Source: CAYWRZ01 sp964460845
GTDB taxonomy: Bacteria > Bacteroidota > Bacteroidia > Flavobacteriales_D > UBA2798
Length of the DNA stretch: 64,000 bases
Assembly: GCA_964460845.1 (NCBI GenBank)
Contig: CAYWRZ010000008.1
Location: 123,504-187,503 of the forward strand
Direction: 5' to 3'
Under the pieces are notes generated by a model, which had not been told where the DNA came from, searched no databases, and saw only the letters and a list, made by a program, of their open reading frames with translations. Shown piece by piece: positions 42,937 to 51,462 of this stretch (its first letter is position 1; every line of letters starts with the position of its first letter). The position numbers and the translations under genes were made by a program.

Positions 42937-43473
42937 ATGAATATGCAAAGGGTGCTTCTTGTGCTGGTGCTGCTGCTTTCTTTCTGCTGTCTTTTTCTTT
43001 TCTATAAAATTTCGAAACTCGACGAAGCCATGAGCCATGCCGCCGAAACGGGTAAAACGAAACCTGCCGTTTCACACACGGTTAAAACCGAAAAAGAAGA
43101 GATCGAGCTGGTGCATTACATGAACCGTATTCAGCAATTTCACGCCAAGCTGTATTTTGCCGGTATGGCGAATAACGAAGAGCTGGTCGAATTTTACCTG
43201 CATGAGCTGGAAGAAGAAATGGAAGCGATCGAAAAAGCAGGGGTGGTCGAAGACGGAATCAATATCAGCGAGCTGATTCGTGTATTCGGGTTAAACCAAA
43301 TAAAATGGCTGGAAAACGAACTGAAAAATCCGGAGCATGATTTTAAGCAGGCTTTCGAAACGTTTACCACTTCCTGTAACGGCTGCCACCAGTCGTCGGG
43401 GCATCCTTATATCAAGATCACCGTGCCTTCGGTTTCGCCGGTAAGCAACCAGGATTTTTCGCCGGTCAAGTAA
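42937..43473 (+). CDS. Membrane-anchored c-type cytochrome-like protein
   Basis: A 178-residue protein with an N-terminal hydrophobic anchor (about residues 5-23), a charged helical middle rich in Glu and one haem attachment motif CNGCH in TTSCNGCHQSSGHPYI near residue 151. The layout (helical domain followed by CxxCH near the end) is like small cytochrome c-type proteins. The distal haem ligand is not certain; a Met or His in the helical part could serve. It would sit on the periplasmic face of the inner membrane. Its stop is directly next to the stop of the converging peptidase gene, with zero bases between. Partner enzymes are not adjacent. Confidence 0.72.
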   Translation: MNMQRVLLVLVLLLSFCCLFLFYKISKLDEAMSHAAETGKTKPAVSHTVKTEKEEIELVHYMNRIQQFHAKLYFAGMANNEELVEFYLHELEEEMEAIEKAGVVEDGINISELIRVFGLNQIKWLENELKNPEHDFKQAFETFTTSCNGCHQSSGHPYIKITVPSVSPVSNQDFSPVK

Positions 43474-44511
43474 TCATTTTTCACCGTAAATAAACACCTG
43501 CTTTTCTCCACCTGTGCGGATATAGGCCCTGAACATCCCTTCCGTATTAAAGGGCATCGTTATATTTCCGGATTTATCTACGGCAATTAATCCTCCGCGT
43601 CCGTTCTGCGCTTCGAGCTTTTCGTGTATCACATACCGCGCCGCCGAATCGAGCGACAGGTTTTTATATTCCAGCAAAGCAGCCACATCGTAAGCCACCA
43701 CGTTGCGGATAAAAAATTCGCCATGCCCCGTGCAGGAGATAGCGCAATTACGGTTGGCGTAAGTTCCCGCACCGATGAGCGGAGAATCGCCTATACGTCC
43801 ATAGCGTTTGTTGGTCATTCCTCCGGTCGAAGTAGCGGCGGCCAGGTTCCCATAGCGGTCGAGCGCCACTGCGCCCACCGTACCGTATTTATGGTCGGCC
43901 GAATCTGTACCGGGTTGCATTCCCTGATCGGCATCGTGGTCGAGCACAGCTTCTTCCTTTTTCCGGATACGGCGTAGCTGATCCAGCCTTTCAGGATTGG
44001 CGAAATAAGCGCTGTCGGCCGTTTCGACGCCGTGTTTTTCGGCAAACTGCGCAGCTCCTTCTCCCGACAGCAGCACGTGTGGCGAATGATCCATTACCGC
44101 CCGGGCCGCTGCCACCGGATTTTTGATACGGCTTACGCCCGCCACCGCCCCGGCTTTGCCCGAAGCACCATCCATAATAGCCGCATCCATTTCTATCGTT
44201 TCGGAAGCCGTATAGACCGAACCTCTGCCTGCGTTAAACAGCGGATCATCTTCCAGCACCTGCACGGCCTTCTGTACCGCATCGAGACTGGTACCTCCCG
44301 AGGCAAGTATGGCATAACCCGCTTCCAGCGCTTTGTCCATCGCCAGCCGATACGCTTTTTCACGTTCGGGGCTAATCGTGCTTTGCGTAAGGGCTCCCGC
44401 CCCGCCATGAATCACCAATACCACGGGATATACCATATTTTCGGGATTTTGCTGCGCAAATACCATTTTACTTAGTAAAATTGTAAAGAGTAAACCTGTA
44501 AGTTTTTTCAT
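43474..44511 (-). CDS. Isoaspartyl peptidase / L-asparaginase (Ntn hydrolase)
   Basis: A 345-residue type 2 asparaginase precursor with a signal peptide ending in VFAQ, so it is exported. The proenzyme self-cleaves before the nucleophile Thr211 in YGTVGAVALD, giving alpha and beta chains. Other marks are VIHGGAGAL, DPLFNAGRGSVYT, GMTNKRYGRIGDSPLIGAGTY with the substrate Arg and Asp, and CTGHGEFFIR. It hydrolyses beta-aspartyl (isoaspartyl) dipeptides and asparagine. It diverges from the methyltransferase gene with only 12 bases between the two starts and meets the cytochrome gene stop to stop. Confidence 0.94.
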   Translation of the reverse strand: MKKLTGLLFTILLSKMVFAQQNPENMVYPVVLVIHGGAGALTQSTISPEREKAYRLAMDKALEAGYAILASGGTSLDAVQKAVQVLEDDPLFNAGRGSVYTASETIEMDAAIMDGASGKAGAVAGVSRIKNPVAAARAVMDHSPHVLLSGEGAAQFAEKHGVETADSAYFANPERLDQLRRIRKKEEAVLDHDADQGMQPGTDSADHKYGTVGAVALDRYGNLAAATSTGGMTNKRYGRIGDSPLIGAGTYANRNCAISCTGHGEFFIRNVVAYDVAALLEYKNLSLDSAARYVIHEKLEAQNGRGGLIAVDKSGNITMPFNTEGMFRAYIRTGGEKQVFIYGEK

Positions 44512-44523
44512 ACCGGCATTTCT

Positions 44524-45312
44524 TTGCGAAACTTAAGCACTTTTTTCAAGTACATCAACTACCGGATTGGGGCAAATACCAAATACGCGGTACACTCTCC
44601 GTTTGTATTTGCCTTTGTAACCGAAATACTTGAAAACCATAAAGGCGCTTTTTACGCTTACGATAAAATCGAGCCTTTGCGAAAACAGCTTTTGCGCGAT
44701 AAACGGCTGTTGGAAGTGGAGGATCAGGGTGCGGGATCGACCGTTTTTAAGACGGGCACAAGGCGGGTATGCGACATTGCCCGTTATTCGGTAATGCGTC
44801 GCAAATACGCCTGGCTGCTGCACCGCATAGTAGCTTCTTTCAAGCCCGAAACGCTTATCGAGTTGGGCACTTCGCTGGGTGTTACGTCGCTGTATCTGGC
44901 GGCGGGTAATCCGCGCGGCACGGTTTACACGCTCGAAGGAAGCAAAGCCATTCGCCACATTGCGCTCGAAAATTTTGAGGCACAGCACGTCAAAAACATA
45001 CAATCGATAGCCGGCGATTTTGATACGGAGCTTCCCCCGTTGCTCGACACCATTGGGCGGCTCGATTTTGTACTGTTAGACGGCAATCACCGAAAAGAAG
45101 CTACACTGCGTTATTTTGAGTGGTGCATGGCCAAAAGCCATAACGACACCATACTGGTGTTCGACGACATACATTGGTCGGCCGAAATGGAAGAAGCCTG
45201 GGAAATTATTTGCAAAGACCCGCGTGTACGTACGAGCATTGATCTTTTTCAGCTCGGCATCGTATTCCTGAAGCAGGAGCTGCATCCTGCCCATTTCGTG
45301 CTGCGCTTCTGA
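44524..45312 (+). CDS. Class I SAM-dependent methyltransferase
   Basis: A 262-residue methyltransferase of the O-methyltransferase type. Residues about 20-30 give the NTKYAVHSPFVF motif typical of the Bacteroidota family; the SAM site is LIELGTSLGVTSLYLAAG, followed by VYTLEGSKAI and, after strand 4, FVLLDGNHR and DDIHWS. No ATG exists near the N-terminus; the likely start is TTG at 44524, or ATT at 44518 upstream. The start is only 12 bases from that of the divergent peptidase gene, so their promoters must lie within each other's coding sequence or the start is misplaced. Substrate unknown. Confidence 0.85.
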   Translation: MRNLSTFFKYINYRIGANTKYAVHSPFVFAFVTEILENHKGAFYAYDKIEPLRKQLLRDKRLLEVEDQGAGSTVFKTGTRRVCDIARYSVMRRKYAWLLHRIVASFKPETLIELGTSLGVTSLYLAAGNPRGTVYTLEGSKAIRHIALENFEAQHVKNIQSIAGDFDTELPPLLDTIGRLDFVLLDGNHRKEATLRYFEWCMAKSHNDTILVFDDIHWSAEMEEAWEIICKDPRVRTSIDLFQLGIVFLKQELHPAHFVLRF

Positions 45313-45362
45313 GCCCGCTTCTTCTTCGTATATTCGTTTTTCATTTTTAACAGGTCTTTTCT

Positions 45363-45911
45363 ATGAAAATATATACCAAAACCGGCGACAAAGGGCTTAC
45401 CTCGCTCATTGGTGGTACGCGTGTACCCAAGTCGAGTCTGCGCATCGAATGTTACGGCACGGTCGATGAGCTTAACTCCTGGTTAGGGGTTATCCGCGAC
45501 CATACCCGGGGGCATAGCCAGCAGGACACTTTGTGTGAAATACAGGATCGGCTCTTTACCATAGGCGCTATACTCGCTTCGGATCCGAAAAAATCAAAGA
45601 TGAAAATTCCGGAACTCGAAGACGGCGATATCGAAAGGTTGGAAAAAGAAATGGATGCAATGGATAGTCAATTGCCTGAAATGCGCTCTTTCGTGCTTCC
45701 GGGCGGACATCCGGCCGTGTCGTTCTGCCATGTGAGCCGCTGTGTATGTCGTCGGGCCGAAAGGCTTACCGTCGATTTAGCGGGTCAGGAACCGGTAAGC
45801 GAGCGTTTGCTGCGTTACCTCAACCGGCTTTCCGATTATCTGTTCGTACTTTCGCGCGAACTAATGCGCGAATATGGAGCCGAAGAGATACCCTGGAAGC
45901 CCCGGATGTGA
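45363..45911 (+). CDS. Cob(I)alamin adenosyltransferase, PduO type
   Basis: A 182-residue helical enzyme that transfers adenosyl from ATP to cob(I)alamin, making adenosylcobalamin for B12-dependent mutases. The N-terminal ATP loop KIYTKTGDKGLTSLIGG, the GTVDELNSWLG helix and SRCVCRRAERL with the conserved Arg, then RYLNRLSDYLFVL, are complete. Length fits the PduO N-terminal type. It stands alone, with 50 bases to the methyltransferase upstream. A BtuF-like protein gene occurs 5 kb away but no direct operon link exists. Confidence 0.94.
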   Translation: MKIYTKTGDKGLTSLIGGTRVPKSSLRIECYGTVDELNSWLGVIRDHTRGHSQQDTLCEIQDRLFTIGAILASDPKKSKMKIPELEDGDIERLEKEMDAMDSQLPEMRSFVLPGGHPAVSFCHVSRCVCRRAERLTVDLAGQEPVSERLLRYLNRLSDYLFVLSRELMREYGAEEIPWKPRM

Positions 45912-46041
45912 AAAAGTTTCCGACAAAACTGTGAATCAAACATTTATTCCGTCATAACTGCCCGATTTTTTTAGTTGCATTTTAAAACAAAAAATCTATT
46001 TTCGCGTAACTTTTGAAAATTAACAAGAAAGGGGGAATGTT

Positions 46042-46263
46042 ATGTACTGGACGCTCGAATTAGCCTCTTACCTGGAAGATGCCCCATGGCCCGCTTCTAA
46101 AGATGAGCTCATTGACTTTGCACTACGTACAGGTGCACCGATGGAAGTGGTGGAAAACCTTCAGGAAATGGAAGACGAAGGTGAAGTGTATGAAAGTATC
46201 GAGGAAATTTGGCCCGATTATCCTTCCAAAGAAGACTTTTTCTTTAACGAAGACGAATACTAA
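46042..46263 (+). CDS. DUF2795 family protein
   Basis: A 73-residue acidic protein with the DUF2795 pattern: LASYLEDAPWPASKDELIDFAL, a GAP turn and LQEMEDEGEVYESIEEIWPDYP. These small proteins are frequent in Bacteroidota; function is unknown. A short GGGGG stretch lies six bases before the ATG at 46042, one of the few purine-rich ribosome-site-like sequences in the window. A hairpin terminator follows at once, so it is a single-gene unit. No membrane segment or Cys. Confidence 0.85.
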   Translation: MYWTLELASYLEDAPWPASKDELIDFALRTGAPMEVVENLQEMEDEGEVYESIEEIWPDYPSKEDFFFNEDEY

Positions 46264-46286
46264 CCCTTACAGGTTTGTGACGCAGA

Positions 46287-46316
46287 AATCCCCCGACGAT
46301 AGTTGGGGGATTTTTT
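46287..46316 (+). terminator. Intrinsic terminator after the DUF2795 gene
   Basis: AAATCCCCC pairs with GGGGGATTT around a small loop with extra internal pairs, followed by a T run. Its position just before the stop of the converging NamZ gene suggests use by both. Confidence 0.85.
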
Positions 46317-46323
46317 ATGCCCG

Positions 46324-47589
46324 CTATTCGGGATAAAGCAGGTAAGAAGCACGCATTTTTTTAAACTCCGACAGTGCCGGTTCCCACGAAGCCCTTATCG
46401 CTTCTTCGTCAAGTCCTTGCTGCAACTGCTTTTTCAGCAGCTCACTACCCGAAAGCAGGGTGAACATATTGCTTTTTTCAAAAAACGTTTGCTTGTCGGG
46501 CGCATTCTGGTAGAATTCTATCAGCCAGGAAAGGTTGAGCTTTTTCGTTTCAAGGATCTTTTTTTCTTCGCCCCGCAAATCGTAACCGGTACAAAGCAGG
46601 TCTTTGTGCGGTGGATTTTTAGCCGCCGGCACCGATACCGGTGTAAAGGTAAACTCGCCTTTCTTAAACTCCGGCATTCCCACCACCTGAAAAGGATAAG
46701 GCGTACCCCGGCCTATGCTCACTGTGGTTCCTTCAAAAATACAAAGGGAAGGATACAGGTAAATGGAAGTCATGTTCACCAAATTGGGCGAAGGATTGAC
46801 CGGAAGCTCGTACAGGGTGGAATGCGTATAATTAAGACAGGTTATCACCTTCAGCGCACAGGTTACGCCACTGGCCAGCCAGCCCTGCCCGTTGATCATC
46901 TGCGCGTATTCGCCTACCGTCATACCGTGTACCACAGGCACGGGGTGCATTCCTACAAACGACTTGTGCTTCATATCGAGCACCGGACCATCTACGTAAA
47001 AACCGTTGGGATTGGGGCGGTCAAGTACCACAAGCAGCTTGCCGTTTTCGGCAGCAGCTTCCATCAGGTAGTGCAACGACGAGATATAGGTATAAAAACG
47101 TGCGCCCACGTCCTGTATATCAAAGAGCAGCAGATCCACATCCTGCAGCATGGTCGGCTTGGGCTTTTTATTGTTGCCGTAAATCGACACGATAGGAATA
47201 CCCGTACGCGGATCCTTCTCGTTGTTAATATGCGCACCGGCTTCGGCTTCGCCCCTAAAACCGTGTTCCAGGGCAAATACTTTTACGATATTTACCCCAA
47301 GCGAATGCAGGGTATCGACCAGGTGCACACCCTTCACGAGCGAAGTCTGGTTAGCGATAACCGCCACCCTTTTCTTTTCGAGCAATGGCAGGTATTCGGT
47401 CAATCGTTCGGCGCCTGTCTGTACTTCGGGCACCGCTTGCGTCTCTTCCGATACGGCAGGCTCCGCTTTTACCGCAGGCTCGTGCCCCGAAGCGCAAGCC
47501 GGAAAGAGGAAAAATCCGAGCAGAAGCGTGCACCAAAATTTATTTTCTTTCCCCGTAAGGGATGTGTATTTTCGCAGGAAGAGTCGCAT
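46324..47589 (-). CDS. namZ: DUF1343 lipoprotein, probable exo-beta-N-acetylmuramidase NamZ
   Basis: A 421-residue protein with a signal ending in LFPAC, so probably a lipoprotein. After a short Glu/Pro/Ala-rich linker comes DUF1343 (GH171): VAVIANQTSLVKG, FALEHGFRGEAEAGAHI, IPIVSIYG, LLFDIQDVGARFYTY, VLDRPNPNGFYVDGP and GMTVGEYAQMING. DUF1343 enzymes (NamZ of Bacillus subtilis) release MurNAc from the non-reducing end of peptidoglycan fragments, so a role in cell-wall recycling is likely. It diverges from the permease gene with 17 bases between starts. No recycling genes (murQ, nagZ) are adjacent. Confidence 0.88.
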   Translation of the reverse strand: MRLFLRKYTSLTGKENKFWCTLLLGFFLFPACASGHEPAVKAEPAVSEETQAVPEVQTGAERLTEYLPLLEKKRVAVIANQTSLVKGVHLVDTLHSLGVNIVKVFALEHGFRGEAEAGAHINNEKDPRTGIPIVSIYGNNKKPKPTMLQDVDLLLFDIQDVGARFYTYISSLHYLMEAAAENGKLLVVLDRPNPNGFYVDGPVLDMKHKSFVGMHPVPVVHGMTVGEYAQMINGQGWLASGVTCALKVITCLNYTHSTLYELPVNPSPNLVNMTSIYLYPSLCIFEGTTVSIGRGTPYPFQVVGMPEFKKGEFTFTPVSVPAAKNPPHKDLLCTGYDLRGEEKKILETKKLNLSWLIEFYQNAPDKQTFFEKSNMFTLLSGSELLKKQLQQGLDEEAIRASWEPALSEFKKMRASYLLYPE

Positions 47590-47606
47590 AATTTCGTTTT
47601 CAGTAA

Positions 47607-49268
47607 GTGAAGCTTAGTCTCTACATAGCAAAACGTATGCTAAAAAACGAAGGCACACAGCCTCGTTTTTCAAAACCTATCGTCAAACTGTCGATACTGA
47701 GCATTGCATTGGGTGTCACTGCAATGATCGTTTCTGTGGCCATTGCCACAGGTTTTCAGCAGGAAATCCGCGATAAAGTTATCGGTTTTGGCGCGCATAT
47801 TCAAATTACCCATTTCGATGCCAACCCTTCGAACGAATCGGATCCCATTCTACTCAATCAGGAATTTTATACTTCGCTGAAAGAGGAAAAAGAAATCAAA
47901 AACATTCAGGCTTTTGCGCTTAAACCCGCCATGCTGCAATCGGAGAAAACGCAGGCCGACGGAAATGTACAGCGCGAAATACAGGGCGTAGTGACCAAGG
48001 GTGTGGCTTCCGATTACGACTGGTCTTTTTTCCAAAAAAACCTGGTATCGGGGCGGGTACCCGAAACGGGCGGTCAGGCAAAGCGTTACGAAGACCTGCT
48101 GATCTCTTCCGATATAGCCGGAAAGCTTGATCTGCAAACGGGCGATACCGTGTCGGGTTATTTTATTCGCGAAGGCAAACCCTTCCGTATGCGCTTTGAG
48201 GTATGCGGTATTTACAGCACCGGACTCGAAGAATTTGATCGCCAGTTCGTATTTATCGACCTGCGGCATATTCGCTACCTGAGTCACTGGGGCATTGAAG
48301 CTTCGCTGTATATCCGTCCGCAGTCGTATCAGGGAAAGCTCGTGGTCGAAGCCTTTGGGCGTGGCACAGGCAACTTTGTATATGATTTCGGCCGGGGAGC
48401 AGGCACCCGTAATTACCTTTTGCTGGAGCCCGGCGCCGATACCAGCGTGCAGGTAATCATTGCCTCGGCCGACCCTTTCGAACCTTACGGCTCCTATTCG
48501 GAAACGCAGGCTGCTACTCCGCAATGGCTGCCCGATACTGCCTGGCTGCATATCCGCTATTCGCCTGCCGTAAAGGAAGGCCATCCGTATTCGCTTACGG
48601 AAGAGCCGCTTATCGAACAACAGGGCGATACGCAGTATGTGTATCGCTACGAAGGACTAACCGTGACCACTCACTTACGTACCTCGGGCGGAAGCGGTAG
48701 CTATTACACCGGCGGATTTGAGATTCTGCTGCACGACTGGACGCAATTGCAAAAGGCCGATGAGATTGTGTACCGGAGCATCCCCCCCGAATTTCGCACC
48801 CAAACCATCCACGAGCTGTACGAAGATCTGTTCAAATGGCTGGAGCTGCTCGACATGAATGTAGTGGTTATCCTTGTGCTGATGCTGGTGGTCTCGCTGA
48901 TCAACATGTGCTCTACCCTGCTGGTGCTAATCCTCGAACGCACTTCAATGATAGGGCTGCTCAAAGCGATGGGCGCGGGCAACCGCCTGCTGCGGCGCAT
49001 TTTTATTTGGAACGGCATTTTCCTGGTAAGCCGCGGATTACTGATCGGCAACCTTGTCGGTGTAGGGCTCGTGCTGGTACAGCATTACACTTCGGTACTC
49101 CAGCTCGACGAGAGTACTTACTTTATTTCGTTCGTACCGGTAAGACTCGACATTTTCCACCTGCTGCTGCTCAATGCAGGCACCCTGTGTATCTGTTTCC
49201 TAACGCTGCTTTTACCCGCCTTTTTGGTAGCGCGCATATCGCCTGTAAAAGCTATTCGTTTTACCTGA
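47607..49268 (+). CDS. LolC/LolE-type ABC transporter permease with a large periplasmic insertion
   Basis: A 553-residue FtsX-fold permease. TM1 is at about 27-48 and three more TMs lie at about 418-442, 466-490 and 515-540, typical of LolCE. The segment VAIATGFQQEIRDKVIGFGAHIQI after TM1 and the ERTSMIGLLKAMGA loop are family marks. Bacteroidota relatives are commonly about 400 residues; here residues about 233-367 between the YIRPQ strand and GGFEILLHD are additional. The start is GTG at 47607 (no ATG until residue 11). The ATPase partner is not adjacent. It probably extracts lipoproteins from the inner membrane, but the insertion may alter its partner. Confidence 0.85.
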   Translation: MKLSLYIAKRMLKNEGTQPRFSKPIVKLSILSIALGVTAMIVSVAIATGFQQEIRDKVIGFGAHIQITHFDANPSNESDPILLNQEFYTSLKEEKEIKNIQAFALKPAMLQSEKTQADGNVQREIQGVVTKGVASDYDWSFFQKNLVSGRVPETGGQAKRYEDLLISSDIAGKLDLQTGDTVSGYFIREGKPFRMRFEVCGIYSTGLEEFDRQFVFIDLRHIRYLSHWGIEASLYIRPQSYQGKLVVEAFGRGTGNFVYDFGRGAGTRNYLLLEPGADTSVQVIIASADPFEPYGSYSETQAATPQWLPDTAWLHIRYSPAVKEGHPYSLTEEPLIEQQGDTQYVYRYEGLTVTTHLRTSGGSGSYYTGGFEILLHDWTQLQKADEIVYRSIPPEFRTQTIHELYEDLFKWLELLDMNVVVILVLMLVVSLINMCSTLLVLILERTSMIGLLKAMGAGNRLLRRIFIWNGIFLVSRGLLIGNLVGVGLVLVQHYTSVLQLDESTYFISFVPVRLDIFHLLLLNAGTLCICFLTLLLPAFLVARISPVKAIRFT

Positions 49269-49286
49269 AAACACAGAGAATATGGT

Positions 49287-49294
49287 TAACTTTG
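49287..49294 (+). promoter_or_regulatory. Promoter -7 box of the cystathionine beta-synthase gene
   Basis: TAACTTTG fits TAnnTTTG exactly, 25 bases upstream of the ATG. Confidence 0.6.
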
Positions 49295-49319
49295 TCACTC
49301 TTTTCTGACCTTCTTTCGC

Positions 49320-50681
49320 ATGAACTACTACCACAACATACTAGAAACCATCGGCAATACCCCGCTGGTAAAGCTCAACCGCATCACGCGCGACATTCCC
49401 GCGCAGGTATTCGCCAAGGTGGAAACCGTGAATCCGGGTAATTCGATCAAAGACCGTATGGCCCTGAAGATGATCGAAGACGCCGAAAAGGCCGGGCTGC
49501 TCAAACCGGGTAGCACCATTATCGAAGGCACCAGCGGCAACACGGGCATGGGATTGGCCATTGCCGCCATCGTAAAAGGCTACAAATGTATTTTTACCAC
49601 TACCGACAAGCAATCGAAAGAAAAGGTAGATGCGCTGAAAGCCTTCGGAGCAGAAGTAATTGTATGTCCGACCAACGTGGATCCCGAAGACCCTCGCTCT
49701 TACTACTCCGTTTCCTCCAGGCTGGTTAAAGAAGTGCCTAATTCGTGGAAAGCCAACCAATACGACAACCTGTCTAATTCGCAGGCACATTACGAAAGCA
49801 CCGGCCCCGAAATATGGGAACAAACCGCCGGTAAAATTACGCACCTCGTGGTAGGCGTAGGTACAGGTGGAACGATATGCGGTGCCGGGCGTTACCTCAA
49901 GGAGAAAAACCCTGATGTACAGATTATCGGCATTGACACCTATGGTTCGATATTTAAGAAATACAAGGAAACCGGTATTTTCGATAAAAACGAAATTTAC
50001 CCTTACATCACCGAAGGCATAGGCGAAGATTTTCTGCCGCAGAATGTCGATTTTTCGATCATCGATCATTTCGAAAAAGTAACCGACAAAGACGCTGCCG
50101 TTTATACCCGCGAAGTGGTAAAGCAGGAAGGCATTTGGGTGGGCAACTCGGCCGGTGCGGCCATGGCCGGACTGATGCAGATCAAGGATCGTTTTAAGGA
50201 AGGTGATGTAGTGGTTATTATTTTTCACGACCACGGCTCGCGTTACCTCGGTAAAATGTTTAACGACGACTGGATGCGCGAAAAAGGATTCCTCGATCGT
50301 TCGGGATTAATGGCCAAAGACATTGTAAACTGGGGCAAACAGGAGCTCGCCACACTCGATGCCACCGAAACGGTCGAACAGGCGCTCGAGATAATGAGCC
50401 GCAACAATTACTCGCAAATTCCGGTCACGCTGAACAAGCGTATTGTAGGGGCGCTCAGCGAAACGCACCTGTATCGCGAAATCGTCAAAAATCCCGAAAT
50501 AAGACAGCAAACCGTCGAATCGATTATGCTCCCCGCATTTCCTTTCGCCGATATTTCTACCCCTGTCGATCTGCTGGCCACCATGATTACCCCCGAAAAT
50601 CCTGCCGTATTAGTGCGTGATTTCAAAACGGACAAAACCTTCATCATCACCCAATACGACATCCTCAAAGCGCTTCGCTAA
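49320..50681 (+). CDS. Cystathionine beta-synthase with CBS domain pair
   Basis: A 453-residue PLP enzyme joining serine (or O-acetylserine) with homocysteine (or sulfide). The catalytic domain (about 1-320) has the PLP Lys in PGNSIKDRMAL, the phosphate loop EGTSGNTGMGLA and VGVGTGGTICGAG, and the family segment YDNLSNSQAHYESTGPEIW. Residues about 335-453 are a pair of CBS domains, a nucleotide-sensing regulatory module as in eukaryotic CBS. This domain pair argues for cystathionine beta-synthase over plain cysteine synthase. The BtuF-like gene begins one base after the stop. No haem-binding N-terminal extension exists. Confidence 0.92.
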   Translation: MNYYHNILETIGNTPLVKLNRITRDIPAQVFAKVETVNPGNSIKDRMALKMIEDAEKAGLLKPGSTIIEGTSGNTGMGLAIAAIVKGYKCIFTTTDKQSKEKVDALKAFGAEVIVCPTNVDPEDPRSYYSVSSRLVKEVPNSWKANQYDNLSNSQAHYESTGPEIWEQTAGKITHLVVGVGTGGTICGAGRYLKEKNPDVQIIGIDTYGSIFKKYKETGIFDKNEIYPYITEGIGEDFLPQNVDFSIIDHFEKVTDKDAAVYTREVVKQEGIWVGNSAGAAMAGLMQIKDRFKEGDVVVIIFHDHGSRYLGKMFNDDWMREKGFLDRSGLMAKDIVNWGKQELATLDATETVEQALEIMSRNNYSQIPVTLNKRIVGALSETHLYREIVKNPEIRQQTVESIMLPAFPFADISTPVDLLATMITPENPAVLVRDFKTDKTFIITQYDILKALR

Positions 50682-50682
50682 G

Positions 50683-51462
50683 ATGGAATACACCGACCAG
50701 ATGGGACGCAGTGTGGTGCTCAAAAATGCACCCCAACGTATAGTCTCGCTGGTACCCTCGCAAACAGAGCTGCTTTGGGATTTGGGGCTGGGCGATCGCA
50801 TCGCGGGCATTACCCGTTTTTGTATTCACCCCGAAATATTATTTCGAAAAGCACCGCGCATAGGCGGTACCAAGCAATTGCATTTCGACAAAATACGTGC
50901 CCTGCAACCCGATCTTATTATAGGCAACAAAGAAGAAAACGAGCGCAGCCAAATCGAATTGCTGGAAAAAGAATTTCCGGTATGGATGAGCGATATCAAT
51001 ACCCTTCATGAAGCGCTGACTATGATTCGGGAAGTCGGAAAACTGACAGACACTGTGGTAAAAGCGCAGCAATTGGCCGAAGGGATAGCTCAAAATTTCA
51101 CAAAACTTAAGCCCGGAAAGCCGCTACGAGTAGTATATCTGATTTGGAAAAAACCCTGGATGGCCGCCGGGAACGATACGTTTATACACGATATGCTGCA
51201 ACGCTGCGGTTTTGTAAACGTGGTCAACGAATCCCGATACCCGGTACTCGAAGAAGCACAGCTTCGGGCGCTACAACCTGATTTGGTTCTGCTTTCTTCC
51301 GAGCCCTATCCTTTTGGTGAAAAACATAAAGATGCGCTGCGCAGTATTTTTCCAAAGGCAACTATTCTGCTGGTGGACGGAGAGTTTTTTTCCTGGTACG
51401 GCTCGCGGCTATACCGTGCTCCGGCTTATTTTACTCAACTACTTCAGGCGCTGCAGGCATAA
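50683..51462 (+). CDS. BtuF-like helical-backbone metal-receptor protein without a signal peptide
   Basis: A 259-residue periplasmic-binding-protein-like domain of the type used for cobalamin and iron-siderophores: MGRSVVLKNAPQRIVSLVPS, LWDLGLGDRIAGIT, RALQPDLIIGNKEEN, LIWKKPWMAAGNDTFIHDM and the second lobe with LRALQPDLVLLSSEPYPF. I start at ATG 50683, one base after the upstream stop. There is no signal peptide or lipobox, so it appears cytoplasmic, odd for this fold but known to me in other Bacteroidota. Its end overlaps the end of the converging gene by 32 bases. Ligand unknown; cobalamin is a guess. Confidence 0.85.
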   Translation: MEYTDQMGRSVVLKNAPQRIVSLVPSQTELLWDLGLGDRIAGITRFCIHPEILFRKAPRIGGTKQLHFDKIRALQPDLIIGNKEENERSQIELLEKEFPVWMSDINTLHEALTMIREVGKLTDTVVKAQQLAEGIAQNFTKLKPGKPLRVVYLIWKKPWMAAGNDTFIHDMLQRCGFVNVVNESRYPVLEEAQLRALQPDLVLLSSEPYPFGEKHKDALRSIFPKATILLVDGEFFSWYGSRLYRAPAYFTQLLQALQA

